From Henckelia pumila (Eukaryota > Streptophyta > Magnoliopsida > Lamiales > Gesneriaceae): a DNA stretch of 64,000 nucleotides. Where the stretch lies: positions 139,640,062 through 139,704,061 of the forward strand of contig NC_133123.1 in assembly GCF_033568475.1 (NCBI RefSeq). Direction: 5' to 3'. The translations under genes and the position numbers were made by a program. The notes under the pieces were generated by a model. It did no database searches and had not been told where the DNA came from. It worked only from the letters and a program-made list of their open reading frames with translations. This document shows positions 24,204 to 36,470 of the stretch, piece after piece; the stretch's first letter is position 1; each line of letters opens with the position of its first letter.

Positions 24204-24903
24204 GTGACGGGGTTAGGCGGACTCTACCAATTTATTAGATAAAAACAAGAGATATGGATTAGACCAAAACCTCTGTTAAAATTACAAAAGCTAAGCAAAT
24301 ACGAAAATCAAAGTTTTCATTTAGATCTAACTCTAATGTAAGTAAATCTAGCTTTATCCAGTCTCCAGATCTCCTTCAGCCGCCCCTAAAAATTAAAGGA
24401 TGCAGTGTAGCCGACCCAAGCTCAAGTTCCATATTGACCAGTTCATCCGTCGCTGCATTAGCCTTCCTAAGACCATCTCCAGCAGCACACTAAAATAGTG
24501 TGCTGCTGGAAATTAGTGCATTATTTTGCTCCAGCAGTGAACGGCAAAATGGTGATATTTTGGAGTTGTGGAGTTGCACTGTTCACAACGGAAAATTTTT
24601 TTATTTTATTTTATTACCTTTTGTTTATGAATTTTATGGTTCATTTTTTGTTATTATCATTATTTTCGTTTGTAACAATCCTTATATAATTTGTTTTTTA
24701 ATAACACTAATAATATTTTACATATCACTTTTAAAATAATTCGTGCCATATATGAGAAAAAAATTAACGTAAGATAATTAAAATTTTACGACAAAATTAC
24801 AAAATAAAATGAAATTTAAAATTTAAAATACCGAAAATACATTAATGTAAATTACATAAAATCACTGAAAATCACAACTAGAATCAAAAGTGCATTATTT
24901 TAT

Positions 24904-25892
24904 CTAGTAATCCCCAAGACCACTGCCGGAACCTCCAAAATCGCCAAAATATTGTCCAAACATGTCGACGTTATTATTAGATACTGATTGTTGTTCTTCT
25001 TCTCTTTTCTGCATAATTTTTTCCTGTTCCTTGCGAATAAACTCCCGTCGACGGGGATCAGAGATAGAATCAACATCCATCAGTAATATTTTATTTTCTC
25101 CACGCCATTGAGACACTTCAACTTTTCTCTTTTGCACATTAATGGTTTCTTCTTTTTTTGTGGCTGTATTGGCTAATAAATCTCGCAGTTTTTTATTTTC
25201 TTCTTGGATTGTACTGACCAATTTAGACATATCCTCATCTTTCTTTCTCTTCAGTTTGGATTTTTTCACCCCTCTGGTCGCTTTGATGATGAACCACCAC
25301 CAACATTTTCATCACTTAGATTGATAGAAAATGAAGATAACTCAGGATTATCGGAAGATATGGGTGACTCCGGCACTGTATCAGAATGGGAAGACGTCCT
25401 TTGCGTTCTTTGAGAGAAGTTGGAAAACTTCTCCAGATCTTTGAGAAGGGGCCAGACATGGTCAAATGCGAACCCTTTCTTATACTTACGATCTAGCGTC
25501 ATTAATTGTTTTGCACGATCAATCTACATATATAAATTATAACACAAATAATTAGAAGATATAAACATAAAAAAAAATAAAGCATTATAATTACTACTCA
25601 CGATATCTTGATCAGAGGCACCACTTGGGTTCATGTATTCAACTTGTTGTATGCATCCATTCAATTTTGAAACTGCACTGTTCATATTTTGCACTCGAGT
25701 CTGTAATGACCTTTGGCTACGATCGGGCATTGAGTTTGCTTTCCCTGAGTTGTATGTTTCTGCCACACGAGACCAAAGTTGATTTTTGTTTTGGTTTCGT
25801 CCAATAATTGGATCCTGCGAGATTTCTATGTAGATACAACAAAGATATTTATCTTCTTCGATTGCATAATTCTCACCACGAGAGGATGCCAT
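24904..25892 (-). pseudogene. Harbinger ORF1, Myb/SANT-like DNA-binding protein (frameshifted)
   Basis: Exon 1 (25892-25602) encodes a trihelix/SANT-like region (EEDKYLCCIYIEISQDPIIG, NQLWSRVAETYN, RSLQTRVQNMNSAVSKLNGC). A 78-nt intron (25524-25601, GTGAGT...GTAG, phase 0) follows, then exon 2 with KGFAFDHVWPLLKDLEKF. At about 25266 the frame hits a stop; the next frame over (from 25269) continues with a Lys-rich and coiled region (LKRKKDEDMSKLVS...EENKKLRDLLAN) to 24904. A one-base loss in a G run explains this. In this family ORF1 helps the transposase bind DNA and enter the nucleus. Confidence 0.82.
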
Positions 25893-25991
25893 TTGAGAGA
25901 GAAGAAACTAAAAGAAAGGATATTTGGAAAGATAATTTTGCACTCCGAGATAACTTATATTTATAACAAAAAAATCCTGGCTTAAGATGAG

Positions 25992-26340
25992 AATCCTATG
26001 GTATTGATTAAAAGAGAATCTGATGGACAATCTAGGCCGTAGGATTAGATTTTGTGGATAAGATAACAATCCGACGATGTAGATTAAGAAAAAATCCAAT
26101 GGACGACCTAGATTGTATGCTTGGATTTTCTAGATAAGATCACAATCCAACGGTGTAGATTTAAAGATACTTTGATGGACGCTCTAGATTTTATCATTGG
26201 ATTTTATGGATAGGATAACAATCCGACGATGTAGATTAAGAGAAAATCCAATGGACGACCTAGATTGTATGATTGGATTTTTTGGATAAGATAACAATCC
26301 ATCGGTTTAGATTAAAAGAAAAATATAATGGATGGTCTAT
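25992..26340. repeat. 76-bp tandem repeat, about 4.6 units, between the Harbinger ORFs
   Basis: Units begin with AATCC at 25992, 26068, 26144, 26220 and 26296, so the period is exactly 76 bp with substitutions only; the last unit is partial. A typical unit contains AATCC(G/A)ACG(A/G)TGTAGATT, ATGGACG(A/C)(C/T)CTAGATT and a GGATTTT...GATAA tail. Units 2 and 4 are the most alike. It fills the divergent promoter of the two transposon genes. Confidence 0.92.
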
Positions 26341-26383
26341 ATAATGAACATACGCACTAATAATTTATCCAATATCCACGAAA

Positions 26384-27726
26384 ATGAATTCACAAGTTTC
26401 CAGCCCTTTATTTCTATATTCCTCTTCTAGCTCATCTAATGGTGATCTTGATGATCTCATAGATAGTTATGAGAAATAAGAGAAATTGATAGCTCAACAA
26501 GTTCACAATAACAATATTATCCTACGTGTGAGTGTAAGACATCAAAATGCCAATATTACTCATGGTGGCTCAGTTCCTGGTCGTAGAACAATTTATCGTG
26601 ATCGAGAAAATGCTGCTCAAAACCTCTTCAACGACTACTTTGATGAAAATCCAACATATAATGAAGAAATGTTTCGTCGACGATTTCGAATGTCTCGAAG
26701 TTTATTTCTTCGTCTTGTAGATGCTGTTCAAAATCATGATAGTTATTTTGTGCAACGTAAAAATGTAGCCGGCAAACTAGGCTTAACTACACTTCAAAAA
26801 GTCACGGCTGCATTCTGGATACTAGCATATGCATTACCAGCAGATGCAACTGATGAGTATATCAAAATTGGTGAGTCTACTGCAATTGAATGTGTAAAAA
26901 GATTTTGTCGTGCTATTGTGGAGATATTTAAAGGGCAATATTTAAGAGTGCCTACTGCTAATGATATTGCTAGACTACTTCATATTGGGGAGCAACGTGG
27001 CTTCCCAGGAATGTTAGGTAGCCTAGACTGTATGCACTGGAGGTGGAAAAATTGTCCAACAGCTTGGGCAGGACAATATGCAGGTCGCAGTGGATCTCCA
27101 ACAATAATTCTTGAAGTGGTAGCGGACTATGATCTTTGGATTTGGCATGCATATTTTGGTATGCCCGGTTCTAACAATGATATTAATGTGTTAGAGACAT
27201 CTCATCTTTTCTCTGACCTTACTAGAGGTATTGCTCCCCCGGCGCACTATGTTCTTCAAGGAAAAGAATACAATATGGGGTATTATTTATCTGATAATAT
27301 ATACCCAAAATGGTCAACGCTTGTACAAACAATTCACGATCCACGTGCTCCAAAAAAAGATATTTTGCAACAAAACAAGAAGCGTGTAGAAAAGATGTTG
27401 AACGTGCATTCGGAGTTCTTCAAAGTCGTTTTGCAATTGTGGTAAACCCAGCACGTTTTTGGAGCAAAAGTGATTTACATGATATAATGATTGCATGCAT
27501 AATAATGCATAATATGGTAGTTGAGGATGAACGGAATCTTGATGCACCAATCAAAGATGTGACAGAAGTTCCTACTTTGGATATTGAAAAAAAAAAGAAT
27601 GAAACTAGTCGATTTCAGCAATTTATCGGTCGTTACAAAAAAATTAGAAATGCTGATGCACACATTGCCCTTCGAAATGCATTGATTGATCATTTATGGG
27701 AAACATTTTCTAATGCAGAAAATTAA
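26384..27726 (+). pseudogene. Harbinger transposase (DDE_Tnp_4 type), nonsense plus frameshift
   Basis: The likely original start is the ATG at 26384; the frame has an in-frame TAA at 26477-26479 and then stays open to about 27350. The first catalytic Asp lies in GSLDCMHWRWKNCP, the second in VVADYDLWIWHAYFGMPGSN. At the A run around 27350-27357 a single-base change shifts the frame, so the first frame ends at 27445. The rest (DVERAFGVLQSRF with the third, Glu, catalytic residue, and IMIACIIMHNMVVEDE) lies in another frame up to 27726. As read it cannot make a complete DDE transposase. Confidence 0.9.
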
Positions 27727-28065
27727 TTCCGTGTTGAATGTGTAACTTTTTTTTTACCATGTAACTTTGTGTTTATTGAATAATTATTTTATGCAATATT
27801 ATATTTTAATTTGGTTGATATTTCACTTAACTTAAAAAATGTAATTAATAAATAATATACGAATTCATATTATTTTTAATTAAATTTACCACATTAATTT
27901 ATATAATAAAAATAAAGTATAAAATATATGTAAAAATAAAGAATATTATGGAATATTCCTTTGGTGTAGAGATTTGGTGAAGACTGCTGAAGATAAAATA
28001 TAGATTGCACTATAATAGTGTAAAATGTGGCATTATTTTAGTGCCAACTGCTGGAGATGGTCTTA

Positions 28066-28894
28066 AAATATGTGTGTCTCTTGTTGGATACTCATGGACG
28101 TCGTAAAATATTTATGGGGCATCGCGCTATAAAAATTTCTCAAGACCCGAAAAATGGTGTGAGTAGACGGTTGATATGACATTTTGATGAAGTTGAACGT
28201 CTCACGGAATTTATGAGATGCCCAACATGCAATATGCAACAATTAATAATATTTTAGTTATGTAATAATTGTTCGTAAATATATATTACTCTCTACAAAA
28301 AATTATTTAAATTTTCAAATTGTATTAGATATGATAAACTCATCAAGACACCAATCAAATACCGTCCCGTGATACATGCTTTTTAAGTTTAAGTTTTAAC
28401 CAATCAATCAAAAATGAAAATTTTATTTAAGCACAATAATTTTAAATGAGACATATGAAAAATAATAAAATTATGAAATTAAAGTTAATGATTTTATTTA
28501 TTATTGAAACTTGAACATCGTCAATCAGAAATCAAAATTATTGATATTCCATCCAATCCAATTAAAATGAAATCACCCATTTCATGACCTAAATCAACAT
28601 CAAATATTTTCTATTACGTACAGAATGATGCACCAACACTAACAAATCATCATTTTGAAAGCTTGGGCACATCCTTTGACTCAATATTTTCATCAAAGTA
28701 ATGCACGATAATCTTTCTTACGCTCTTATTACTTATATATATATATAAATAAATGCGTAGATATTTTATGAAACGGTTTTAGAAATAAATCATATTTATA
28801 TTTATAATAAAAAATAATATTTTATGTATACAAAGTAATATTTTTTATGAATGACTCAAATAAAAAAAATATATCAAAAAATTAACCCATAATA
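28066..28894. other. AT-rich intergenic sequence, no gene seen
   Basis: Nothing beyond short A/T runs and a TATATATA tract near 28735-28747 can be supported. Confidence 0.6.
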
Positions 28895-29188
28895 AATGAC
28901 AAAAATATAAGGATGAGAGACTAATCTGAGTGAAGATCAACTTTCAGCTTATTAACAGGAAAATGGAATGCATATAAACATTAATTTATATATATAGATT
29001 TCTTGAATTTTAAATATTTCAGTTTGATTCAAACTGTCGTAATTATTGATTTTTAACTAAAATAAAATTTTATTTAAAGAAAAAAATGGGCAAGGGCAAT
29101 CAAGTCTTTTCAGAGTTGACCACGTAAGATACCTCGAAAGAGGGGAATCTGAATAGATACGAAAAAGGAGCCAAGGTCCCCTTTTAAA
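28895..29188 (+). repeat. duplicate of the prolyl oligopeptidase upstream region (copy without MITE)
   Basis: About 294 bp match 51010-51498 at roughly nine bases in ten, including GATGAGAGACT, GAATGCATATAAA, TTTCAGTTTGATTCAAACTG, GTTGACCACGTAA and AAGGTCCCCTTTTAA. The match stops just before the ATGGCGACA segment of the gene side, so only upstream sequence was copied. This copy lacks the 182-bp MITE present at 51176-51357. Confidence 0.9.
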
Positions 29189-29348
29189 ACTGAGGCCCTG
29201 AGGCCACGAGGTTTCAGGTTCGATTCTCGCTAACTGCGGTTAGATTTTCTAATTTATTTAGATAGATTTAGGTATTTTCCTTGCTCGAGACAAGCACGTC
29301 TCGAGTCCATGCTCAAGTCTCGTCGATTGTGCGGGCAAATTTCACTCT
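29189..29348. other. short segment with a tRNA-like B box
   Basis: GAGGTTTCAGGTTCGATTCTCGC near 29210 (motif GGTTCGATTC) resembles a pol III B box and could be a SINE remnant. No ends or TSD were found. Confidence 0.25.
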
Positions 29349-29353
29349 TTAAT

Positions 29354-32300
29354 TGAAACGACCCTAACTCTATAATTAATAGATAAATATGCGGAAATTT
29401 TTTTTTTTTATATATATACTTACTAAATAAAATATGCACATATATGCCCATACATACATGCACAGAATAAAAAAATTTAAAATAAATAAATAAATAACTT
29501 AAATAAATGACTAAAATAAAAATTGCATTCTTTAAATAAAATAAATATCTGAGTCAAACATTTAATTAAAAATACTGCATAAGAAAAATGATTTAAAATT
29601 GGCATGCACTGAAAATATTCAAATAAAATATTCAAAACCACAACCACTGAAAAATAATTAAAAAGTGTAACATGCTGACATAATTAAAACATGCAATGTG
29701 ACTCAGACATCTATCACGGTCACGGGGTCACTGCATGTCCGCTCATATGTCCTCGCCGCCGGTAGAAGCTACATCCTCCTCTACAAACTCACCTGCACCA
29801 TAACAGTGTAGTGAGCCTAGAGGCCCAACATGCTAACATAACAAGGGTTTAAAATAATTTAAAACAATTAAATATTAATACATAACATATACACGAATGA
29901 GCATGCTTAGAAATATCATAACATATCATAACTTAAATTAACTTAAATAACATAATACATAAATATTGTTGAGCAATTAATTTTCTAAGTTATTGATACC
30001 CGGTGCAGCGGAAGTTTAAAAATTTTATATGGAACGATTCCATATCATAGGTATCAACACTTTACGATTAAATTGTGCGTGTAAAAATTAAATAACAATT
30101 AAATTTTTACCTTGAAATCTCGAAACGAGATTATGGACACCAACAGATTACTCTGCTCTTGTTGTATATCTCAGGAACTGATGGATGAACAATTCTTCAA
30201 TCAGGTCCACGAACAGAAGTTTAATCCCTCTGATAGATTGCACTAGAAAATCTATCAGAAGTTTCTACGAAGAGAATTAACGAATTTGATCCGTTAAACC
30301 AGACTGCAAATTCAAAATTCACAGGCTGGAATTTTCTGACAGAGAGAGAGAGGGGCGGCGGCCACTATAGAAAAACTAGGGTTTTCGAAAAATTTTGTGA
30401 CCTCTGTTGTCTAATTTCTGTACTGCAATAACTTATTTATAATGTGGGCTGCTAACAGCTTAGGACCCATTAGTCATAAGTTCAAGCCTGACAAGCAAAG
30501 CCCGCATGTTCAGAAATTAATATAAAATTCATCGTGACTCAGATTGATAAACCAATTTCACCAATGTGCACAGAAACCATTTCTGCATCTTTTAAAGTCA
30601 AGATAAATTTTCTGAATCCGAATTCAGTGATTTCCAAAAATGTCCATCACTATGTCATTTTAGGAAATCTTACTCCCTCTACTCTTAAATAAGAAGTCCC
30701 ACTTCTTTATTCATTAAATTTAACTCTTTAAATTTAATTATCTCAACGGGGATTAAAAATCCATTACTTGTGTGACCCTCAATGGTTCAGGGATACAGCT
30801 AGCCGTGGGCTCACAACTCCTTGTGACTCGGAACAACAATTTCCGACTTGCCCATCGAATCATGGTAAGAGAGCCTAGCAACATCGCCCCATGATTCCCT
30901 AGGTATCACTGATAGTGCCTGCAAGAACCAATAGATTTTGGTTAGCGTACAGTACGGTCCCTTCAACCATATATCCCGATCGAATCAACAACCATTGGTA
31001 AATCGAGAGTCGTTTGAGATTCGATAACTATGCAATGCATCTTGAAGATCAAATAGTGACATCGCATGTGCTACTAAGAAACCATTTCTTAAAACACATC
31101 ATGTACTCTGACCAGAGATTTGTCACACTAATATCTCCTCAGATTGCATAGGATATCCACACTAGCAAGTATGTGGTGAATCCTTGACAACAAAGCATCG
31201 ACTCCTATATGTGTCGTAACTGTACCCAATCCCGACACCTGATGACCCCAATAGAGTCAGTAAACGAGTCAAAGTACAATACTAGCATATAGAGTCTCAA
31301 TGATGTTTCAAGTAGTAAGGACTAATGGTGTACAACCAAAACCGCGGACTTTATCCACTCGATAAGTGATAACCACTTGGAAAGTCCGGATAGGGTAGTT
31401 CGATCATTCATCGTATGAATATCCATTTGCATGCTTTGAACATCTCTATATTTTATACTAATGAAACGTGGTACTTGGCATCGCAAATGCTAGTCTCAAT
31501 CTCGAGCGATCCTTATCCTTATTAACGGACGGCTCAATCGACTAGGAACTGTTTAGAATATACAGTGACTATAAGATGTGTTTCATGATAGCCATCCCCA
31601 TGTGCCACCACATCTTACATACACTATAGTATATTCAAGGTCTTCATCTAAACATCTTATAGTATGTCACAACATAATAATATGATAAAAGATAAAGTAA
31701 ACGCCATTATAAAAGTGTAAATTATATTAAACAAAAGATTGTTTATACATAGAGTCATAAAAGCCCTTAGCCACAAGTTGGCTCACCGGGCACCCACTCT
31801 TTCACCATGCAGCCTACTACCATGAACCCGAACCCCTTCTCTCGGAAACCCTATTCTGCACCCTCGATGGCCGATCGAACCACTGTGGTTTCCTGGGCTC
31901 GTTTGGCTCGAACCACTCGAGCCATTCGAGTCCAGGCAACCCCCACACTTCCTCTGAACCTAGACCAGCAGCTAAACATGCCATGGAATAAAGAAACGTG
32001 AGCATGAATGGAGAATACATCAAATCGAGCACCAAGAACAAACTCAAATAAATTTCTGAAAATTTTCAAGAACAAATCAACGCATACACCACACACACAT
32101 AATATTCACTGATATTGTACGAAAAAGTAGAATAAAAACATGCCTAGCACCGAAGTTTGAAGAGAAAACGAGCGTGGGACGATTCCGGGACGACGGGACG
32201 ACGAGAAACCTTGAAACTTTGAAGAGAATCGGCTATGGGGTCCTTCCTCGGCTGCTGGATCGACGAGGAAGATGATGGAGATGGGGTGAGGCGGCTGATG

Positions 32301-32848
32301 GAAAGAAACGTGGGGTTTTGGGTAGATTAGGTTAGAGTTTTAATTAAAAATAGAATATAGGGTAATTAAAACATAAATAAGGTTTTAAATATAAAATATA
32401 CAACTTAAAAATTCCCATTAATATTTAATAATCTGATAAATTAATAAAATCCCGAAATATCAAATAAATGAAATTTTAAAAATACTAAAAAGTCAATATT
32501 TTGGCTTATTTTGAATAAAAACGGACCCCTAAAATTATATAAAATTAAATACTAAAAATATTGAGGTAATAAAACTCAAAATAATATTTTTGGGCTCTTA
32601 AAAGGCTCATGAAATAAATTGGCTAGAAAGTTGTCATCTCGTCCGTCCACGGTCCTGTCTACGCGATAAAATAATTAAAATACTAAAAATCATAAAATCA
32701 CTAATTATGGGTTAAATGCTTAAAAAAAATAAATTAAATCATGCACAAATAATTCACATAATTATTTAACCCATAAATCACAAATTTAAATAATTAAATA
32801 TCCTAATTATGCATGCGGATTTACGTATTTAAAATACCGGGTGTTACA
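29354..32848 (-). repeat. 3' LTR of element 1 (contains a foreign LTR-like block)
   Basis: It matches the other LTR over 29354-29990 and 31806-32848. Between them about 1.8 kb of unrelated sequence replaces about 0.98 kb that the 5' LTR still has (38345-39320). The outer end is ...CCGGGTGTTACA at 32848. Confidence 0.9.
29990..31805 (-). mobile_element. unrelated LTR-like block replacing part of the element 1 LTR
   Basis: Read on the minus strand it begins AGTGGGTGCCCGGTGAGCC and ends CTTCCGCTGCACCGGGTATC, a pattern I associate with LTRs of Copia-type elements. A TATAAATAAG box and a leader-like region lie about two thirds along. It has no coding frame. I found no TSD, and about 1 kb of host LTR is missing at the junctions, so it is either a solo LTR with an adjacent deletion or a recombination product. 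The Copia assignment is inference. Confidence 0.5.
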
Positions 32849-32864
32849 ATTCTCCCCCCCTTAA
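32849..32864 (-). other. polypurine tract of element 1
   Basis: Minus-strand TTAAGGGGGGGAGAAT directly abuts the 3' LTR. It is the primer for plus-strand DNA synthesis in LTR retrotransposons. Confidence 0.9.
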
Positions 32865-32894
32865 ATTGAATTTCGTCCTCGAAATTTAAAGTAC

Positions 32895-35800
32895 TTACCC
32901 GAACAACTCTGGGTAGCGAGTCCTCATGTCTGCCTCGGTCTCCCAAGTAGCTTCCTCCTCTGAGTGATTCAGTCACTGGACTCTGACCATCGGTATGACC
33001 CGCGTCCTAAGCCTCCGCTCCTCCCTAGCCAAGATCCGCACTGGCCTCTCCTCATACACTACATCTGGTGGCAACTGCAAGGGCTCGAAATCCAACACAT
33101 GCGACGGGTTAGAGACATATCTCCGAAGCATGGATACATGGAAAACGTTGTGCACTGCCGCTAGCCCTGGTGGTAGAGCTAAACGGTAGGCCAACGTGCC
33201 AACTCTCTCCAAGATCTCGAATGGCCCTATATACCTCGGATTAAGCTTGCCTCTCCGGCCAAAACGCACTACTCCCTTCATAGGTGACACCTTCAGGAAT
33301 ACGTGATCACCTACAGCGAACTCCAAATCTCGTCGTCTGGCATCTGCATAACTCTTCTGACGACTCTGAGCAGTCCTCATCCGATCTCGAATCTGAGTCA
33401 CAATGTCAGCTGTCTGCTGCACAATCTCAGGACCCAGTAAAATCCGCTCACCAACCTCATCCCAATGCACAGGAGATCTGCATCTCCTCCCGTACAATGC
33501 TGCATAAGGAGCCATACCTATAGACGACTGAAAACTGTTGTTATAGGTAAACTCCACTAATGGCAGTCTAGTCTCCCAAGAGCCCCGAAAATCAATGACA
33601 CAAGCTCTCAGAAGATCCTCGAGAACCTGGATCACTCTCTCAGACTGACCATCTGTCTGGGGATGGAATGCTGTGCTGAACAAAATCCTAGTCCCCAATG
33701 CTGTGTGCAGACTCTTCCAAAATGCAGATGTGAATCTCGGATCTCTGTCTGACACAATAGACACTGGTATGCCATGCAGTCTAACAATCTCTCTGATGTA
33801 AAGCTCTGCATACTGTGTCAAAGAATAAGTAGTCCTCACCGGCAAGAAATGAGCTGACTTGGTGAGTCTATCCACAATCACCCAAATCGTTGTGCAACCT
33901 CTGGCACTCCTCGGTAAGCCAACCACAAAGTCCATCGTAATATTCTCTCATTTCCATTCCGGAATAGGAAGAGGTCTAAGAAGTCCTGCTGGACGCTGAT
34001 GCTCTGCCTTGACTTGCTGACAAGTCAAGCACTCTGACACCACTCTCCCGATGTCACTCTTCATCCCGGGCCACCAATACAATAGCTGCAAATCTTTGTA
34101 CATCTTCGTACTTCCAGGGTGAATGGAGTACAGAGATGTGTGAGCCTCTGCTAAAATCTCAGCTCTCAACTGATCGACGTTCGGTACCCACATCCTACCA
34201 CGGTACAGAACGATACCATCCACCACTGTATACAAGAGGTTACCCCTAGCCTCCTCTCTCTGTCTCCATCGCTGCAACTCCTCATCAGTAGACTGTCCAT
34301 CCCTAATCCGATCTCGCAGAACTGGCTGCACCGTCAACACTGACAAGCTCGGTGCATGACCACTCGGATAACACTCCAAGTCAAATCTCTGAATCTCGCT
34401 CTGTAGTGGTAACTGTACGGTCAAACATGAGACCCCTGACGACTTCCGACTCAAAGCATCTGCTACTACATTAGCTTTACCCGAATGGTAGCTAATGTCA
34501 CAGTCATAATCTTTCACCAACTCCAACCATCGGCGCTGTCTCATGTTCAACTCCTTCTGTGTGAAGAAGTACTTGAGACTCTTGTGGTCTGTGAAAATCT
34601 TGCACTTCTCTCCATACAGATAGTGCCTCCAGATTTTCAAAGCGAAAACCACTGCTGCTAACTCCAAGTCATGCGTCGGGTAATTCTGCTCATGAACCTT
34701 CAGCTGCCTCGACGCATACGCAATAACCTTGCCACACTGCATAAGTACTGCGCCTAAACCCAGCTTAGACGTATCGGTGTACACCACTAACTCCTCGTGT
34801 GGTACTGTCACTGCTAACACCGGTGCAGTAGTGAGTGCCTCCTTCAGCTGATCGAAGCTCCTCTGAAAGTCTGAACTCCAGATAAACTTCGCATTCTTCT
34901 TGGTTAAGGAAGTCAAGGGTACTGCAATAGAGAAAAAACCCTTGATGAACTTCCTATAATATCCTGCCAAACCCAAGAAACTGCGAATCTCCGAAGCATT
35001 CTTCGGAATACCCCAATTCTGCACTGCCTCAACCTTCGACTGATCAACTGCAATCCCATCTCTCGAAATAATGTGGCCAAGAAATGCCACCTGCTCAAGC
35101 CAAAACTCGCACTTGCTGAACTTGGCATACAAACGATGCTCCCTCAAAGTCTGCAAGGCTGTCTGAAGATGCTGTCTATGCTCCTCGATGCTCCTAGAAT
35201 AGATCAAGATATCATCAATGAAGACTATGATGAACTGATCTAGATACGGCTGAAAGACTCGGTTCATGAGATCCATGAAAACCGCTGGAGCATTGGTCAT
35301 CCCAAATGGCATCACTAAGAACTCGTAATGCCCATATCGTGTCCTGAAAGCAGTCTTAGACACATCTGCATCTCTAACACGCAACTGTTGATAACCAGAT
35401 CGCAGGTCGATCTTGGAGAACACCGAAGCTCCCTGCAACTGGTCAAATAAATCCTCTATCCTTGGCAGTGGATACTTGTTCTTCACTGTGACCCTGTTGA
35501 GCTCTCGGTAATCGATGCACAGTCTCATACTGCCATCCTTCTTCTTCACAAATAACACCGGTGCTCCCCACGGAGAAAAGCTAGGACGAACAAAGCCTTT
35601 CTCTAACAATTCCTGAATCTGCTCCTTCAACTCTTTCATCTCGGTAGGAGCAAGTCTGTACGGTGCCTTAGAGATAGGCACAGTGTTTGGCACCAAGTCG
35701 ATGCCGAACTCCACATCTCTCACTGGTGGAATTCCTGCAACATCCTCCGGAAAGACATCCGGAAAGTCACGAACCACCTCTATCTCTGATAATGATCTGC

Positions 35801-36268
35801 TAGATGGCTCTGAAGTCGTGACGATGCTCGCTAGAAACCCCTGGCAACCCCGTCTCAACAACTTCCTCGCCTGAATAAGAGATATCACCTGAGGAATACT
35901 ACTGCTCTGAGATGCATGAAAAGTGAACGGGTCGCCTACTGTAGGTCTCACTGACACTGATCTCCGACGAAAATCAATCGAAGCTCCATTGACTGTCAAC
36001 CAGTCCATACCCAAAATCAAATCGAAACCACTCAATGGCAAAACCACCACATCTGCTCGAACGGAGTGTCCCTGCAGCTCCAACTCCAGTCCTCGAATAA
36101 CCTTCGAGGTAGAAATAATCTGCCCTGACGGCATAGTAACATCATACCCACTGTCAATAATCTCAGGTGTGATGCCTACCCGCCTGATAAACTCCAGGGA
36201 GATAAACAAATGCGTAGCTCCTGAATCTAGCAACGCAAACGTGGAGTTGCCTCCAACTAGAATTCTCC
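32895..36268 (-). pseudogene. element 1 pol: protease, RT, RNase H, integrase, chromodomain (two nonsense codons)
   Basis: Order on the minus strand: protease with LLDSGATH (near 36230); reverse transcriptase with [20 protein letters not shown] and the FIDDILIYS active site; RNase H with [15 protein letters not shown]; integrase with an H2C2 zinc finger (HPGSTKMY...CLTCQQVK) and the DDE core from [10 protein letters not shown] onward; then a chromodomain-like tail. TGA stops at 33948-33950 and 32973-32975 both replace a TGG that element 2 keeps. The first cuts the protein between the integrase zinc finger and catalytic core, the second cuts inside the chromodomain. The frame opens only after an in-frame TAG upstream of the protease, which fits entry by splicing from gag. 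Confidence 0.93.
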
Positions 36269-36470
36269 CTGCACGCAGAAAATTCCCAACAATTTCATAC
36301 CACTACCAAATTTTCCCCAACGAGTCACTACTAATTCTTAATTCTAATCACAAGTAAAACATGCTTCCTATTCTAACATGCAGTTAAATAACCCAAATAA
36401 CAACAATTCCAAAATAAAGACGAAATTTTAACCAAAGGAAAATTATTAAAATGTTAGGGGTAAGATATAC
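36269..36470 (-). other. intron-like segment between gag and pol of element 1 (202 nt)
   Basis: Minus-strand donor G/GTATATC at 36470 and acceptor CTGCGTGCAG/GG ending at 36269. The segment is T-rich and contains the gag stop (36454) and several stops in the pol frame. Removing it links the two frames in phase 1 without an extra codon. See the matching segment in element 2. Confidence 0.7.

Larger units (their letters stand above)
24471..28062. mobile_element. PIF/Harbinger transposon (3.6 kb), both ORFs damaged
   Basis: Terminal inverted repeats start GACCATCTCCAGCAG (24471) and end CTGCTGGAGATGGTC (28062). The flanking triplets are TAA (24468-24470) and TTA (28063-28065), the PIF/Harbinger target type with one mismatch. 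Inside are the two classical divergent ORFs: a Myb/SANT-like protein (minus) and a DDE transposase (plus), separated by a 76-bp tandem repeat. Each ORF carries at least one disabling change. At the left end 24479-24492 and 24496-24509 form a perfect 14-bp stem with an AAA loop. Confidence 0.92.

Noticed and set aside
25992-26340. Possible CRISPR-like array because of the even spacing
   Set aside because: The whole 76-bp unit is repeated, with no repeat/spacer alternation, and the context is a plant Harbinger transposon.
29200-29240. Possible tRNA gene (GGTTCGATTC B box)
   Set aside because: No A box at the right distance and no cloverleaf; at most a SINE remnant.
31807-32096. Open frames on both strands inside the Tekay LTR, repeated near 39322-39516
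   Set aside because: They lie in noncoding LTR sequence and have no known domain; duplication follows from the LTR pair.
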